Notes: a model not told the origin generated them from the sequence alone. Numbered from the stretch's first letter, positions 33,797 to 45,852 are shown. The stretch: 64,000 nt of DNA from Areca catechu (GCA_021397845.1 CM038052.1:169438182-169502181); one strand, 5' to 3'. Numbers and translations: made by a program.

Positions 33797-35514
33797 AGAT
33801 TGCACTATGGACTAAGGTGGATAGATAGCAGCAAGGGACGTGACCGTGGCACTATGTAAGTGTGGGCTGGGGATGGGATGCATCAGGGAAATGAACGAGT
33901 GGAAGGTCCTCTCAACGACCATGTCATCCGTCGCACGGACACCTTCACCAGGAAGAACCCCTCCGGCTCCATCCGGTTCCCTCTCTGGGATGGCTTCAAC
34001 TCGGCCAAGCGTGGCCTCTCCTCTTCACCCAGATAAGGCACAGCTCCCATCATCTGCATGCGGCACTTGGAGTCCCCGTCTACCACCACCGAACACAAGG
34101 ATTAGATGGCACCTCTTAAGCTTAGTAGAGCTCCCGGTCGAGCTCAGGCCCTCATTCTTCGCGCTCCTAGTATTGGAGCAGCTCCCCCAAGATCGAGTCC
34201 CGGTCGAGATAAGGCCCTCATTCTTCGTGCCCCTCGTGCTGGAGTGGCTCTCCTGAGGTTGAGCCTCGGCCGAGGTTAGGCCCTCGTTCTTCGTGCCTCT
34301 CATGCCGGAGCAACTCCCCCGAGATCGAGTCCCAATCGAGGTCAAGCCCTCGTTCTTCGTGCCCCTCGTGCTGGAGTGGATCTTCCAAGGTTGAGCCCCG
34401 ATCGAGGTTAGGCCCTCGTTCTTCGTGCCCCTCGTGCCGGAGTGGCTCCCCCGAGGTCGAGCCCCGATCGAGGTCAGGCCCTTGTTCTTTGCACTTATGG
34501 GAGAAGTTTCCTTCCCTGCTCGAGGCCAATCCCATGGTCAAAGTCAACCTCTCCCCTGGGCGAACAAGTGGAGGTGTCGGCAAGTGGGCCATTGCCCTTA
34601 ACCTAGCATGCCTGACGGGCGGCGGCATGCCGCCTGGAACATCTGGAGGAACGGCTCCCCTCCAGAGAACATCGACTGTACCCCTGCGAAGTGGAGTCTC
34701 GTCAGGGCCCGCCAATCTACGAGGGAGCACCTCACCAGAGCCATTGAACTCCCAGTCCACTGCCAGTGCCACCTAAAAAAGGGAGCTCCGCTACCTACCA
34801 TCTGCACCAACCAAAAGATGAAGGTCATGTCAGAGAATTCAGACCTTGTAGTACCTGCGCTCAAATCAGTGCTCTGCCAAGTCCTTTCCCCTCAGATGGT
34901 GGGATAGCACCAATGAGGAGTAGCGTCCTGTCAGGATGTCAGGGTCAACAGCACACCTCCCTACCACGAAAGGGATGCAGAGCCCTCCACGCTCTACAAG
35001 CTCAGCAGGTAATAGGCCCCTACAACCTCGAAGGGGAGGGAGAAGCAGAGCGGGCCAATATCCCACTGGTGCAGGGAGCACTCAAAAGAGACAGAACTCC
35101 ATACCTCGCTCGAGGTGCAACCCGCCTATAAGAAAATCAAAAGGGGTCTCCGGCAGAAGGTAAGTGGGAAGCGAGAAGGAGCAGGCTACTCGGCGAAGCA
35201 CAAGGCACACCAGGAGCCTTTGAAAACTCCCAGAGAGAAAGGGTCCCGACAGCTACCACTGCTCTTGCCCTCCTCAAACTTTCACTTCGTCTCTTTCTTA
35301 GAAGCCTTCGAGGGTGGAGACCTCTTTGAGACCCACCGACGAGGATCTGTTCCTCTAGATCGCCCTCTAACTTGATTATCGAAGTGCCCCCACCGGGATC
35401 CCGGCCCGGGTCTCCTTTCTTTTGTAGGTCCAGGCATGTGCATTGGATGCCAGACAGGTGTGCCACCAACCGATGCTGAGTAGGAGCTATGGATCACGAT
35501 AATCTAGACGGCAA
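33797..35514 (+). repeat. LTR of gypsy family B, copy 1
   Basis: Homologous to 52911-54501 from the words ATAGATTGCACTA onward. It ends GACGGCAACA, followed by a primer-site-like sequence at 35515. It contains five or so 66-bp repeats (34145-34500), a TATA-like TATAAGAA at 35127 and the U5 block (35361-35430) shared with family A. The exact 5' boundary is uncertain, because the shared sequence does not begin with TG. Confidence 0.75.
34145..34500 (+). repeat. 66-bp tandem repeat in LTR B
   Basis: TTCTTCG starts at 34155, 34221 and 34287, a period of 66. The unit contains CCGAGGTCGAGCCCCG and GTCAGGCCCTCG. The same array is in copy 2 (about 53240-53620). Confidence 0.85.
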
Positions 35515-35534
35515 CAGATTGGCACGTCAGGTAG
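35515..35534 (+). promoter_or_regulatory. Primer-site-like sequence after LTR B
   Basis: GATTGGCACGTCAGGTAGGA directly follows CAACA, and resembles the gypsy A primer site at 18461. It implies that copy 1 is a 5' LTR. Confidence 0.65.
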
Positions 35535-36294
35535 GAGAAGAAGATTCAAGAGCTAAGAGGATCATGGCAAAAGTTAGAGATCAAAGATCTTCAACTGGTG
35601 GAACAATAGTAGCCATCTTTGTCCCTGGGGGGCAGATTGGGGGCACGAGAGCTCCCCCTCGGGTTTCCAAGGAGTGGTCTCGAGAAGAGATCCTGAGTTG
35701 TGAAGGAGCGTCATCATCTTTGACATGACAGTGAGTGGCAAGTCGAGGATGGGATCACCTCCAAGAGATGCCATCTTCCAATGTGCCACCCCTAATCTTC
35801 GACAAGATCAGATGCGAAATGTGCCGGAGTCGGTGAAAAAGGGGAACGTCGGTGATGCCTCTATTGAATGGCAGGGAACCAAACCAACACCAATGTCATG
35901 GATGGCTAGCCACACGGGTTTCTGAAAAAAAAAAAGAGAGAAAAGAAAAAAAAAAAAAAAAAAGGGGGGAGAGAAGAGAGAAAAAGGGGTCTAATGGTAG
36001 TTAGAGAGAGGGGTTCATGCTTGTGGTCTTTTTAAATACCTGTCACTCTTCATGGTACTCTCTAGCTAACTCCATGCATTTTTCAATGAATGGAGTACTC
36101 GTCACTTCATGCAAGCCGTTAGGTAACTCCCTCCCCTCATTACCCTTACAATATAAAAATTGTGTTGCAATCCCATAGGGGGAGAGCTCCTGTATCACCA
36201 TCGATGGCAAGCACCACAGCCCGCTCAAGCCTGCCAAGTCTTGCTATAGCTTGCCGGAACTCGAGAAGGCTCGTTGCTCACCGCTCGTAAGGTT
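35535..36294. other. Probable start of B internal region, no gene found
   Basis: No gag motif is recognisable. A purine-only stretch rich in A (about 35927-36000, A-runs interrupted by GAGAG and GGGGG) is the only notable feature. Confidence 0.5.
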
Positions 36295-37110
36295 CCTTGA
36301 CCAAAGTCAAAAAATTTTCAAAGCCCCACATCTCAAGCCGGGAAACTCACAAAGCCCCGCACCTTAAATCGAGAAACTCACGAAGATTCGCATCTACCGC
36401 CTTACTCACAGTCCGGAGATGTCAGCTAGAAAATTCCAGAAATCCTGCCATCTATCACTTGACTCACAGTTCGGCACCTCAAGCCGGAAACTCACGAAAC
36501 CCCGCATCTCAAGCTCGGAAACTCATGAAGCCTCGCACCTTAAGCTGGGAAACTCACGAAGCTCTACATCTGCCACCTTACTCACAGTCCAGATATGTCC
36601 GCTGAAAAATCCCAGAAATCCCGCTATCTACCGCTTGACTTATAGTTTGGTATCTCAAGCTAGAAAACTCACGAAGCCCCGCACCTTAAGCCGAGAAACT
36701 CATGAAGCCTCGCATATGCCACCTTACTCACAGTCCAAAGATGTCAACTGGGAAATCCCATAAATCCTGCCATCTATCACTTGACTCACAGTTTGGCAAC
36801 TCAAGCCAGGAAACTCACAAAGCCCTGCATCTCAAGCCGGGAAACTCATGAAGCCCCGCACCTTAAGCCGGGAAACTCACGAAGCCCCGCATCTACCGCC
36901 TTACTCACAGTCCGGAAATCTCGCCATCTATCGCTTGACTCACAGTTTGGCACCTCAAACCGAAAGACTCCAAAAGCCCCGCATCTTCTATCTTACTCAT
37001 GGCTTGGAGATGTCAGCAGAGGAACCTTTGAAACTCTGCCATCTACCGCTTGGCTCACAGTTTGGCAAATCAAGCCAGGAAGCTTCCGAAGCCCCGCATT
37101 CAAGCCAAGA
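36295..37110 (+). repeat. Composite minisatellite (GAAACTCACGAAGCCCCGC units)
   Basis: Units of about 32 bp (GGGAAACTCACGAAGCCCCG and variants) alternate with a longer module beginning TTGACTCACAGTTTGG that recurs near 36459, 36635, 36781, 36935 and 37050 at irregular spacing. The open frames here are not supported as coding. Confidence 0.8.
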
Positions 37111-37680
37111 GCTGAGACCGAGCTCCCTGCCGAGTTCGAGCTCCTATCTAAGACCAAGCTCCCTGCTGAGATCGAACTCCCATCTGAGATGAAGAAGACC
37201 AACCCCCACCATGGCTGGGGAAGGAAACAAACGAGGTATGACTCCCAAAAGATGGAAGCGGGGAAGACCCCGTCACCTCATGCATACCATGCAATACTAT
37301 TGAGTGGGATTTTGCCCTCCACTCCATGCAATGTGGTGCAAACAGGGATCCTTTTACTCCATGCAACATTGGTGTTGGATGGTACAAAGTTCATAAGTGC
37401 ATGCACTATATTGACCCCCTCCTGAGGACTTCCTCAATACCGTCATCATCAACCTCATCAAACATTCTCGATCACTGGAATGTGCAAGGCCGACCACCAT
37501 GGGAGCTCGTGATGGCTGCACCTCCACCAATCGGAGCTTGCGATGGCCGCGCCTATGTTAGCAGCTCACAATGGAGGAACACCGCAATGAGCATGAAGAA
37601 GACCTTCACCATTAAGGTCCCCCAGCACTCCGACTAGGGGGACCTTGACTTGGTAGAAGATGTCACGTAGACTCCGTCTC
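37111..37680. other. Unassigned spacer
   Basis: Contains short repeats of ACCGAGCTCCCTGCCGAG and CTCCATGCAA. No gene or element end was recognised. Confidence 0.4.
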
Positions 37681-37685
37681 TAAAG

Positions 37686-38290
37686 GGCCCTTCGGCCGGA
37701 GTGGCTCCCCCGAGGTCGAGCCCCGGCCAAGGTCGCGCTCCCGCTCTTCGGGCCCTTCGACCGGAGTGGCTCTCCTGAGGTCGAGCCCTGGTCGAGGTCA
37801 TGCTCCCACTCATCGAGCCCTTTGACCGGAGTAGCTTCCCCGAGGTCAAGCCTCGGTCGAGGTCGTGCCATCATTCTTCGAGCCCTTTGGTTGGAGTGGC
37901 TCCCCCGAGGTCAAGCCTTGGTCGAAAGCCTCGACCGAGGTTGCGCTCCCGCTCTTCGAGCCCTTCGATCGGAGTGGCTCTCTCAAGGTCCAGCCCCAGT
38001 CGAGGTCGCACTCCCACTCTTCAAGGCCTTCGACCAGAGTGGCTCCCCTGAGGTCGAGCCATGGTCGAGGTCACGCTCCCGCTCTTCGAGCCCTTCGACC
38101 AGAGTGGCTCCCTCGAGGTCGAGCACTGGCCGAGGTTGCACTCCCACTCTTCGAGCCCTTCATCGGAGTAGCTCCCCCAAGGTCGAGCCCCGGCCAAGGT
38201 CGTGCTCCTGCTCTTCAAGCCCTTCGGCCAGTGTGGCTCCCCCGAGGTTGAGCCTCGGTCGAGGTCGTGCTCCCGCTCTTCGAGCCCTTC
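37686..38290 (+). repeat. ~65-bp tandem repeat related to LTR B
   Basis: Units of the type CCGGAGTGGCTCCCCCGAGG plus TCGAGCCCCGGTCGAGGTCG, nine or so copies. They share GGAGTGGCTCCCCCGAGGTC with the 66-bp repeat of LTR B, but the rest of each unit differs. Confidence 0.8.
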
Positions 38291-39256
38291 AGCAACATCT
38301 ATGCCTTCATCAAAAGCTCTGAGGGATGCTGTGAGCTTGGCCATAGCAACTATATGCCCGATCGTGTGTGTGCATCCAGTGCACCTCACCAACCTCACCC
38401 TTTTCGTACTTGACACTACCTTCTATCCGGCTGATGAGGAATCAGATCGGAGTACTAGTATTATCACCATGCAACACTATCACTCATCTGGCCAACTAAC
38501 CTTCGGTCGAAGTACATATAGACAAGCAAATCTCAGCAACACCACCTTCTATCTGATCAGCAAGCAACTACTCATAATAAGGACAGCTGCGACTCGATGC
38601 CTTCATCTAGGCTTTTAAAGTTCCATGGCTAACCTCCAATAAGTTTGGTTCCATCTAGTGACCGACTTCTTTCAACTAGTACAAAGCCTGCTATAGCATA
38701 GGAGCCGAATGGATAAAGCTACTCTCTTCATCCAAAATAATAAGAACAAAAATTAGTAATATTTTGGACTCAGAAAATAAAAACATCAATTATAATAATA
38801 AAAAATCTATTCGATCCATATCCTATGGAGCATCGCCCCTCTTTGGCTGGCATGGTCACGAGCTTTGTGTGGCATCCCAAGCCTCCCACCCAAATAAAAT
38901 AACAGGGCATCATTTTGGCGGCTCTCCTTTTTCTCTCCCTCTCGTTCTCCGTTTCAGGCAGAGCACCGATGGATGGGGTTTTTTTACTTCCCTCTCGGAG
39001 AAGAATGACCCTGGTAGCACCGCTCGATCCCTGGATTGCGGGATCTTCTCCGGGCTTCGACGGGATGCTCACTCCGACGGGAGGCTCGCCGTGGCCCCTA
39101 TGATGGCCGCGATCTTCCAGCTTCTCAGCCACGGTGATTGGGATGGAGCTCCTCATCGCGTCGTGACCTCCACGTCCCATGGGAGCTGAGGAGGCCAAGG
39201 GGAAGATGGTGCAATGCAGGGCTGGTCACTGGTGCTGACTGAGCTGCAAGAACCAT
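38291..39256. other. Unassigned sequence before the CACTA element
   Basis: Open frames of up to about 140 codons occur in both strands at 38764-39198, but none resembles a known protein to me and they overlap head-on. Nothing can be supported. Confidence 0.4.
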
Positions 39257-39283
39257 CACTACAAGAAAACACAGTTTTAGCAA

Positions 39284-40105
39284 TTTTGGCCCGGCTCGGT
39301 GTTCTCCCCAGCATGGAGTCCCGTCTGGCCACTTTGGCCCAGCATGGAGTCCCGCCTCGGCCAGCCGGCCACATCTGGCTCCGCCCACTTCGACCCAGCA
39401 TGGAGTCCCATCCGGCCACGTTTGGTTCTGCCCACTTCGGCCATGTCCGGCGCAGTGTTCTCCCCAGCATGGAGTCCCGTCCAGCCACTTCGTCCCAGCA
39501 TGGAGTCCCGTCCGGCCACGTTTGGTTCCGCCCACTTCGGCCACATCCGGTGCGGTGTTCTCTCCAGCATGAAGTCCCGTCCAGCATGGAGTCCCACCTC
39601 GACTTGCATGCCGGCATCGGTTCGGCGCCCTCCGTAGCCAAACATCTCATGCAGGCTGAGCCTAGCCGGCCACCTCGTGCCAATGCAGGGCTGGAGGTAT
39701 TCCGTCCAGCATGTAGACTAGTGAGCCAGTCCAGCTCCACCCACCTCGTTCCGGTGCCCTCCGTAGCTGGATCGCCACCTCAGGCATGCCTGCCTCAGCT
39801 CGCGCGTCGACATCGCTGGGGGGCAGCGCACCCCAGCCAGTCCGGCTCTGCCCGCTTCAACCCGGCACGCTCCGTGGCCGGCTCGATGCCTCGGGCATGC
39901 CCATCGACAGCACCAGGGAGCGGTGTACCTCAGCCAGATCGGCTCCGCCCGCCTCGGTCCGGCATGCTCTGTGTCCGGCTCCACCTAGGTAGTCCAGCTC
40001 CATGCCCGGCCGCCTCGTCCCGGCACCTTTCGTGGCCGGCTCAATGCCTTGGGCACGCTCGCGCATCGATGTCACTGAGGAGCAGCGCACGGTCCGGTTC
40101 CGCGC
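39284..40105. repeat. GC-rich irregular tandem repeats inside the CACTA left end
   Basis: The first part repeats CCAGCATGGAGTCCCGTC. The second part repeats a ~115-130-bp module with CCGGCACGCTCCGTGGCCGGCTC and CTCGGGCATGCCC. A partial copy of the second module is at 52643-52690, just beyond the putative right end. Confidence 0.7.
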
Positions 40106-40330
40106 GCAGTAATTATAAGAAATAACAACGGATTTTTTTCGATATTTTTCTTTAGCATCGTTAACTTCCTTAACATGGTACTTTTTAAAAATGTCAAAAT
40201 ATATATATATATATATTCCAATACTTATAAGTATGGAAATTTGGAAGTTATCAATGCTTCTCAAAATCATCGAAAAAAGTTTTGATTTGTCGATGCTTTC
40301 TTTTTACGTTGAGAAAAGATGGATATAACG
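40106..40330. repeat. Left subterminal region of the CACTA element
   Basis: AT-rich, with short words AGCATCG, TCGATGC and TTTTTAAAA that resemble the right subterminal repeats. It also holds an (AT)n run near 40198-40217. Confidence 0.5.
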
Positions 40331-40439
40331 ACACTCTAAAATATTAAAAAATTTTGATTACTTTTCTTGAGCCCTAGCCCTCATTTCGTTCGTTCGCACC
40401 ACGTCGTCTCCGGCAACCCCTCCTCTTCCTTCTCGATCC

Positions 40440-40735
40440 ATCTTCTTCGTTCGCACCAGCGATCGTCGTCTCCGTGCTTCTCCGGTCATCTCCGCGTTTC
40501 TCCGGTCGTCTCTAGGTTTCTCCGGTCATCTCCGGGCTTCTCCATTCATCTTCGATCAGGCTTCTCATCTTCGGGTTACTCCGGTCGTCTCCAGGCTTCT
40601 CGTCTCCGGGCTTCTCCATTCGTCTTCGGACTTCTCGTCTTCGGGTTTCTCCAGTCGTCTCCGGGCTTCTGGTCTTCGGGCTTCTCCGGTCAGCCCGGGC
40701 TTCTCGTCTCTGGGCTTCTCCATTTTCTCCGTGAA
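40440..40735 (+). repeat. TCTCCGG-type pyrimidine-rich repeat, possible 5' leader
   Basis: Repeats of TCTCCGGTC(A/G)TCTCCGGGCTTC. It ends near a donor-like AAGGTAATATG at 40754. It may be a transcribed leader of the CACTA genes, but this is speculation. Confidence 0.4.
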
Positions 40736-40904
40736 TCATTGTCATCTCTGGCTAAGGTAATATGTACTCTTCTCCCATCCGTGAATCACTATAATATTAG
40801 AAAATTTTAATTTTATATGTTTTTAATTTTTATGCTTTTTTCTCTGTGATTTATGCTTTTTATATGTTTTTCACTGTAATATTAGAAGATTTTTAATTTT
40901 ATAT

Positions 40905-41530
40905 GTTTAGGGTTTAGGGTTTATTATTTAGATTTTAGGGTTTAGGGTTTAGGACGTTGGGGTTTAGGGTTTAAGATTTAGCATTTTGGGGTTTTGGATT
41001 TCCGGTTTCAGGTTTAGAGTATATGGTTTTAGGATTTAGAATAAAGAACTAAGGGATTTAGGGTTGGGGGTTTAGGTTTTAGGGTTTTGTGTTTAGTGTT
41101 TTGGGTTTAGGATTTTGGTTTTAAGGTTTAGAGTTGAGGGTTTAAGGGTTTTGGGTTTTGTGTTTTGGATTTAGCATTTAGAGGTTTTTGGTTTAGGGTT
41201 TAGGGTTTAGGGTTTAGAGTTTTGATGTTGTAGGGTTTAGGGTTTAGGGTTTAGTGGTTAAGGATTATGATATAGGGGTTTAGGTTAGTGTAAATGGTTT
41301 AGGGTTTAGGATGTTGGGATTTAGGAATTAGGGTTTAGATTTTAGGGTTTATGGTTTATGGATTTAGTTTTTAGGATTTAGCATATTAGGGTTTAGGATT
41401 TATGGAATTATTGTTTAGGGTTTATGGTGTCGAGGTTTAGGTTTTAGGGTATTTCTGATTTTTTATTTTAGGGTTTAGGGTTTTGTGTTTTAGGGTTTGT
41501 GGTTTAGGGTGTAAATTAGGGTTTTGGAGG
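40905..41530. repeat. Degenerate interstitial plant telomere repeat (TTTAGGG)n
   Basis: About 600 bp dominated by TTTAGGG and one-base variants. Uninterrupted runs of three or four units occur near 40908, 41190 and 41228. The rest is degenerate. Confidence 0.85.
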
Positions 41531-42253
41531 TAGTGTTCAGTATTTTAGCCCATCCTCATGTAGTAAGCCCAATAGATTTGCTTCACCCAGGGCTTTCTCT
41601 ATCAATAATCAAATTTTCAATCCCCCCTCCAAGCACCACATCATCCCTTTCCTTCCTTACCATTTCTCTCCTCAATTTAAACAATCACCTGAAAAATATA
41701 AAAGAATATAGGCATAACAAATGAATATAAAAGCAAAGAACAACAAAAAATAATTGTAATAAATGGAAGAAAATTGGAAAAAAAAATGAACAAGAACTTA
41801 TCTCGGGTAAGGAGATAAGGGAGAGACATGTTCGGAGTCGCCATTGGTTCATCATAGAGGGAGATTCCACCTACCATAAAAAATAAAAATAAAAAAAAAA
41901 GGAAAGGAAAAGAAAACTAGGGTTCTAAGCTCCAAGTTGCCCTACCTCCGATACAAAGAATAATAGAAAGTGTAATGCTATCGGGCCCAACCATGGTACC
42001 AAAATGAAAAGCTAGAGAGAGAGAGAGAGGAGGAGGAGGAGGAGAACAAGAAGAATGAACAAGAGGAAGTGGGGTATGAGAATTAAATTGCCTTCATGTA
42101 TTAGTTCGTTAGACAATATGTAAGGTTTATCCCCATCCATAACCCAAATATGCTTTACATGTTTTGTTGTCTTTTTGTTATCAGGTGCTTGATTGCTTCG
42201 AGGGTAAAGAGGGTTTCTATCCTATTTTGAAATTGATTTAAGGTTTGTAAATG
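41531..42253. other. Unassigned CACTA-internal spacer
   Basis: AT-rich, no recognisable gene. It contains a (GA)n(GGA)n microsatellite at about 42013-42044 and an A-rich run near 41878-41920. Confidence 0.5.
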
Positions 42254-42258
42254 GAGGC

Positions 42259-44906
42259 TGTTACAGTAGTAAACAAGATCCATTCGGCCCTGCCACGCGT
42301 CCTCCTTAAAGGCGGGCACGGCAACGTACTTCTCCACCTCGGCCTCACTTCGGCCATGAGAAATTAAACTTCGGCACGCCCGCAGCATGTGCCCAGTTCC
42401 AACTTGTCAAGCCCACGGTGCGCCCAGATCATCTCAAGCCCACCGGCCTCCCGGCTCAGCCCGGCGGGACCCCCCTCGGTCTGGCGCTCCCGCGCCACAG
42501 GTTGCTCCGCGTGGATACTTATGCCCTCCCCGGCTCTGCCTACAGGGCGAAAGGTTCCCTGGCTCCGCTCGCCGCAGCCGAGCACGTCGACGAATGTCCA
42601 TGCAAGATTGCACGGGCAAGCTCTCCCATGCATGCCCAGGCCTCCGCCCACAAGCACGTCGCAGGCAATCTCCCCGCGCCTCGGTCCGCATGCGAGGAGG
42701 GCGCGAGCCCGTGCTAGCCCGGCTCTGCAACGCCCCGGGCTTCAGCTCCGGCCACGCATCGCCCGAGCACTGCCCGAAGTCGCCGTGACCGGCGCGGCCC
42801 CCCCTGGCGCCTCCGAGCCCGGTGAGGTGTCCCCCGGCTCGTCCGAGCCCGGCACGGCACGCCCCAGCGCGCCCGGTGCCTCCGGCTTCTCCGGCGTGAC
42901 AAGACCGGCGCCTCCGAACCCGGCGCGGGCACCCCGGCATGGCACGCCCCGGCACCTCTTAGTTCGGCCCCCAGCTCGGCGTGGCCGTGCTTTGCCTCCG
43001 CCCTCCTGCTCCAGCCCGGTAGTGGATCCGGCTCGGCCCGAGTGGCACCCTAGCAGCGCCTCGCCGACGGCCCGGCTCGCCTCCGCCCAAGGCTGCCCCT
43101 ACTCCGCCGGCGGTCCTACTCCGCCCCCGGCAACCTTGGACCCACTTTGGCATGTCCGGTCTCTCCAGCTCCGCAAGGCATGCGACCCTGCAAGACTCCG
43201 CCCGATCTCGCCGGCATGGCGCTCCCCCGCGACAGGTCGGCAGTCCTGCGCTGCTCCGGCCCCTCCCGGCGGTTCTCCGACAAGCGAAACCCCTTCCGGC
43301 TCCGGCGCAGCTCAGCGCGCCCATAGGACCCCAGTTCGGTCCGCACCTGCACCGCCCGCGAAGCACCCGCATGGGGTTCCTCCACCCACGGCGGCCCGGT
43401 CTCCGGTGCCCGTGCTCCGCTCCGGTTCCGCGTGTCCCGCTCCGGCTCCAGCTCCCCGTCCGACGCCCAGCTCGCCAGCGGGAGGCCTCCGCCTCACCCC
43501 TGTCCGGTTCCGCCCGGCGTGGGGAGTGGTCCGGCACGCCTGCAGTCAAGGCAGCCCTCCGCGTAGCTCCAGCTCGGCGACGCCATGCTCCTGGTCCAGC
43601 TCGGCCTGACCTCGCCTAGGGCAGCGCGCCCCGCTCCGTCCGTGTCCAGCTCCAGCCAGCAGCGGCATGCTCGAGCCCGGCCATGCTTCGTCCCAGGTCG
43701 GCTCCGCCTGCGGGGGAGCGGGCCGGCTTCTTCGGCTCCGCACGATCCAGCTCAGCTGCCCAGCCTGGCACGGATGTGCCCAGTTCGGCCGTGCCAGCTC
43801 GATTGCCCGCACCTAGCCCGGCACGGACATGCCCGGCCAGCTCCACCTCCGCCTGCGGCACACCCAGCTCCTGTCCGGCTCCACCCTCGCCCACGGCGCG
43901 ACGGCCGGCCCGGTTCCCTCCGGCATGCCCACATGCTTCCGCCCACGCTAGGGCACGACCTGCTCTTCTCCGGCTTCGCCCACCTCGACGGGCCCCGCAT
44001 GCTTCCGTCCGGTGCCCAGCTCGGTACGCCCACGTGCCCGTGCGCCCAGTTCGGCACGCCCCTGTGGCGGGCCTTCACGCGGGCCTTCTCTCGGTCCATG
44101 TGCCTGTGTGGCATCTTGAAGTGGCATCCCGGATTCGGTCACTTGGAGCACCACGCGGATCGGTCTCACTCGCGTGGGCCCGGCGCGTTTCCCGAGGAGC
44201 CCATCCACGTGGGCCCTGTGCTCTTTCCATGGATCCCCCTCTACGTGGGTCCTGGATGCGCCGCCTGACACGCCGCCTGTGAAGAAAGGTTTGCATTTAA
44301 TTTTCCTAAGCTACCGTTTACACTAACTAGTGAATAGTGCCACACCCGAGGCGCTGGGCTCCTCTGCCAATCTTCTGAGCCATCAAGAAAGGGGAAGCTG
44401 GCCAGCCTCCCAGACCTGCAGAGGCTTCACAGGCCTATACCAAGAAGAACGTGCCCCACTGAACACCAAGAGCCGCTCGTCTATATAAGAGCAGCGAGAA
44501 AAGGTAGGGGAGGGAGGAGGTAAGTAAGAGACAACACACTCTCTTCACTCTGGCATTGTCTATCACCCTCTGGTAGCGGAGAGTCCCCCAAGCTCTCCGC
44601 CTCAGAGGTCTCTTATTTTCTTCGATCGTCCCGCTGACTTGATCGTCGGAGTGCCTTTGCCGGAATCCCCAGTGCAGGTCTCCCCTATTTTGCAGGTACC
44701 GCCCGGCGGAGGGACAACAAGGAGGAAGATTATTCCTCACCAGAGAGGCCCACAGGAGGGCCACTACAGTACCAAGCCTCTTTCCTCCCAACTACAACTA
44801 TGTTCCCCTTGAGCGTCTCCGACCAATGAGCTCGGTGACGCTGGCACGGAGCCCACTCACCTAGGCCATGCAAGAGCTACAGGCCACAACGTTCTAGGCA
44901 GCAACA
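42259..44906 (+). mobile_element. Solo LTR of gypsy family C, CpG-rich U3
   Basis: 2648 bp, beginning TGTTACAG and ending GCAGCAACA, flanked by the perfect duplication GAGGC (42254-42258 and 44907-44911). About 42300-44280 is very GC- and CpG-rich (CCCGGCTC, GGCACGCCC), giving long false open frames on both strands. TATA-like TATATAAG is at 44483, and the U5 block shared with families A and B is at 44629-44696. Confidence 0.9.
44483..44490 (+). promoter_or_regulatory. TATA box of solo LTR C
   Basis: TATATAAG, with GGTAGGG about 20 bp and GGTAAGT about 37 bp downstream. Confidence 0.65.
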
Positions 44907-44926
44907 GAGGCTATGATGATTTCGGA

Positions 44927-45117
44927 TGTATGTTTTCTTGATTCAACAATTTCTAATGGCTGCAATCTTGGATGGCCTTCTTTTGTAGACAACCGATTGT
45001 AGTCATTTTGATTTAGTTGATGGATGTATGTTTTGCTGATTCAACAATTTCGAATGCCTATAATCTTGGATGGCCTTCTTTTGTAGGCAACTGATTGTAG
45101 TCGTTTTGATTTAGTTA
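44927..45117 (+). repeat. 95-bp tandem duplication
   Basis: Two copies starting GGATGTATGTTTT at 44927 and 45022, each containing GATTCAACAATTTC and GGATGGCCTTCTTTTGTAG, with several differences between them. It lies just right of the solo LTR. Confidence 0.85.
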
Positions 45118-45852
45118 CAGATTACATAGTAAATCTGAGCCTCCTATTATTTTTCTTTATTTATTTTTCTTTTTCTTAGTAAATTATTTATATTTCTTTA
45201 TAAATTTCTTGGTATATACCTGTATTTTACTAAATATGTTATGCTTTAAGATTTGTTTAGTATTGCATAGCTTTCATTTTAAAACCATCAATAGCTTTGT
45301 TATGATCAATAATGATTTTTAAAATATTTTTTACAAAACTTGCATTGCATAGAAACATAGACCCGTCAATTGATTAAAGTACATATTCTATAATATCCAT
45401 ACATTTATTTTATTTTTGTACGGATGGGAGAAATATGTATAGTGGTCAATTGATCATCCAGTTTGGATAGTTTGAGAATTGCAAATAATTTTATAGGTGC
45501 TTACAGTAATCAAGCAGTATGGATAGAGTTCTAGATATATTTCGGATAGCATTTTCTTTTAGTTCTTCTCATACATTTTTAGTTGTATGGGGAGAACTAA
45601 AGGAAAATGCTGCCGAGACTTTTCTGGAGCTTCTATTGCATATTGTTTGGTTATTGTAAATGACCTATATAATTAATGCAATTTTTGAATGAGATAGGAC
45701 CTCTTTACTTTTAGTTGGTGATATGGTACATTTATTAGTTAATCTATATTATTTTTCATATATTTAAACAAAAAATTACTTAGTGCATTGTTATTAACTA
45801 AAACTTTTTTTGGTATTTAGATAACTTGAAAGTTGGATCATTTTATCCTAAA
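45118..45852. other. AT-rich sequence upstream of TNP2
   Basis: No ORF or element end recognised. Probably the CACTA promoter/leader region. Confidence 0.4.

Noticed and set aside
33840..35469. Numerous 70-180-codon frames
   Set aside because: They fall in LTR B and its 66-bp repeats and are on both strands.
38764..39198. Overlapping 141- and 142-codon frames on opposite strands
   Set aside because: No recognisable motif. Head-on overlap suggests compositional chance.
42387..44282. 406-codon and other Pro/Ala/Arg-rich frames
   Set aside because: They lie in the CpG-rich U3 of solo LTR C, overlap on both strands, and have no domain or codon signal.
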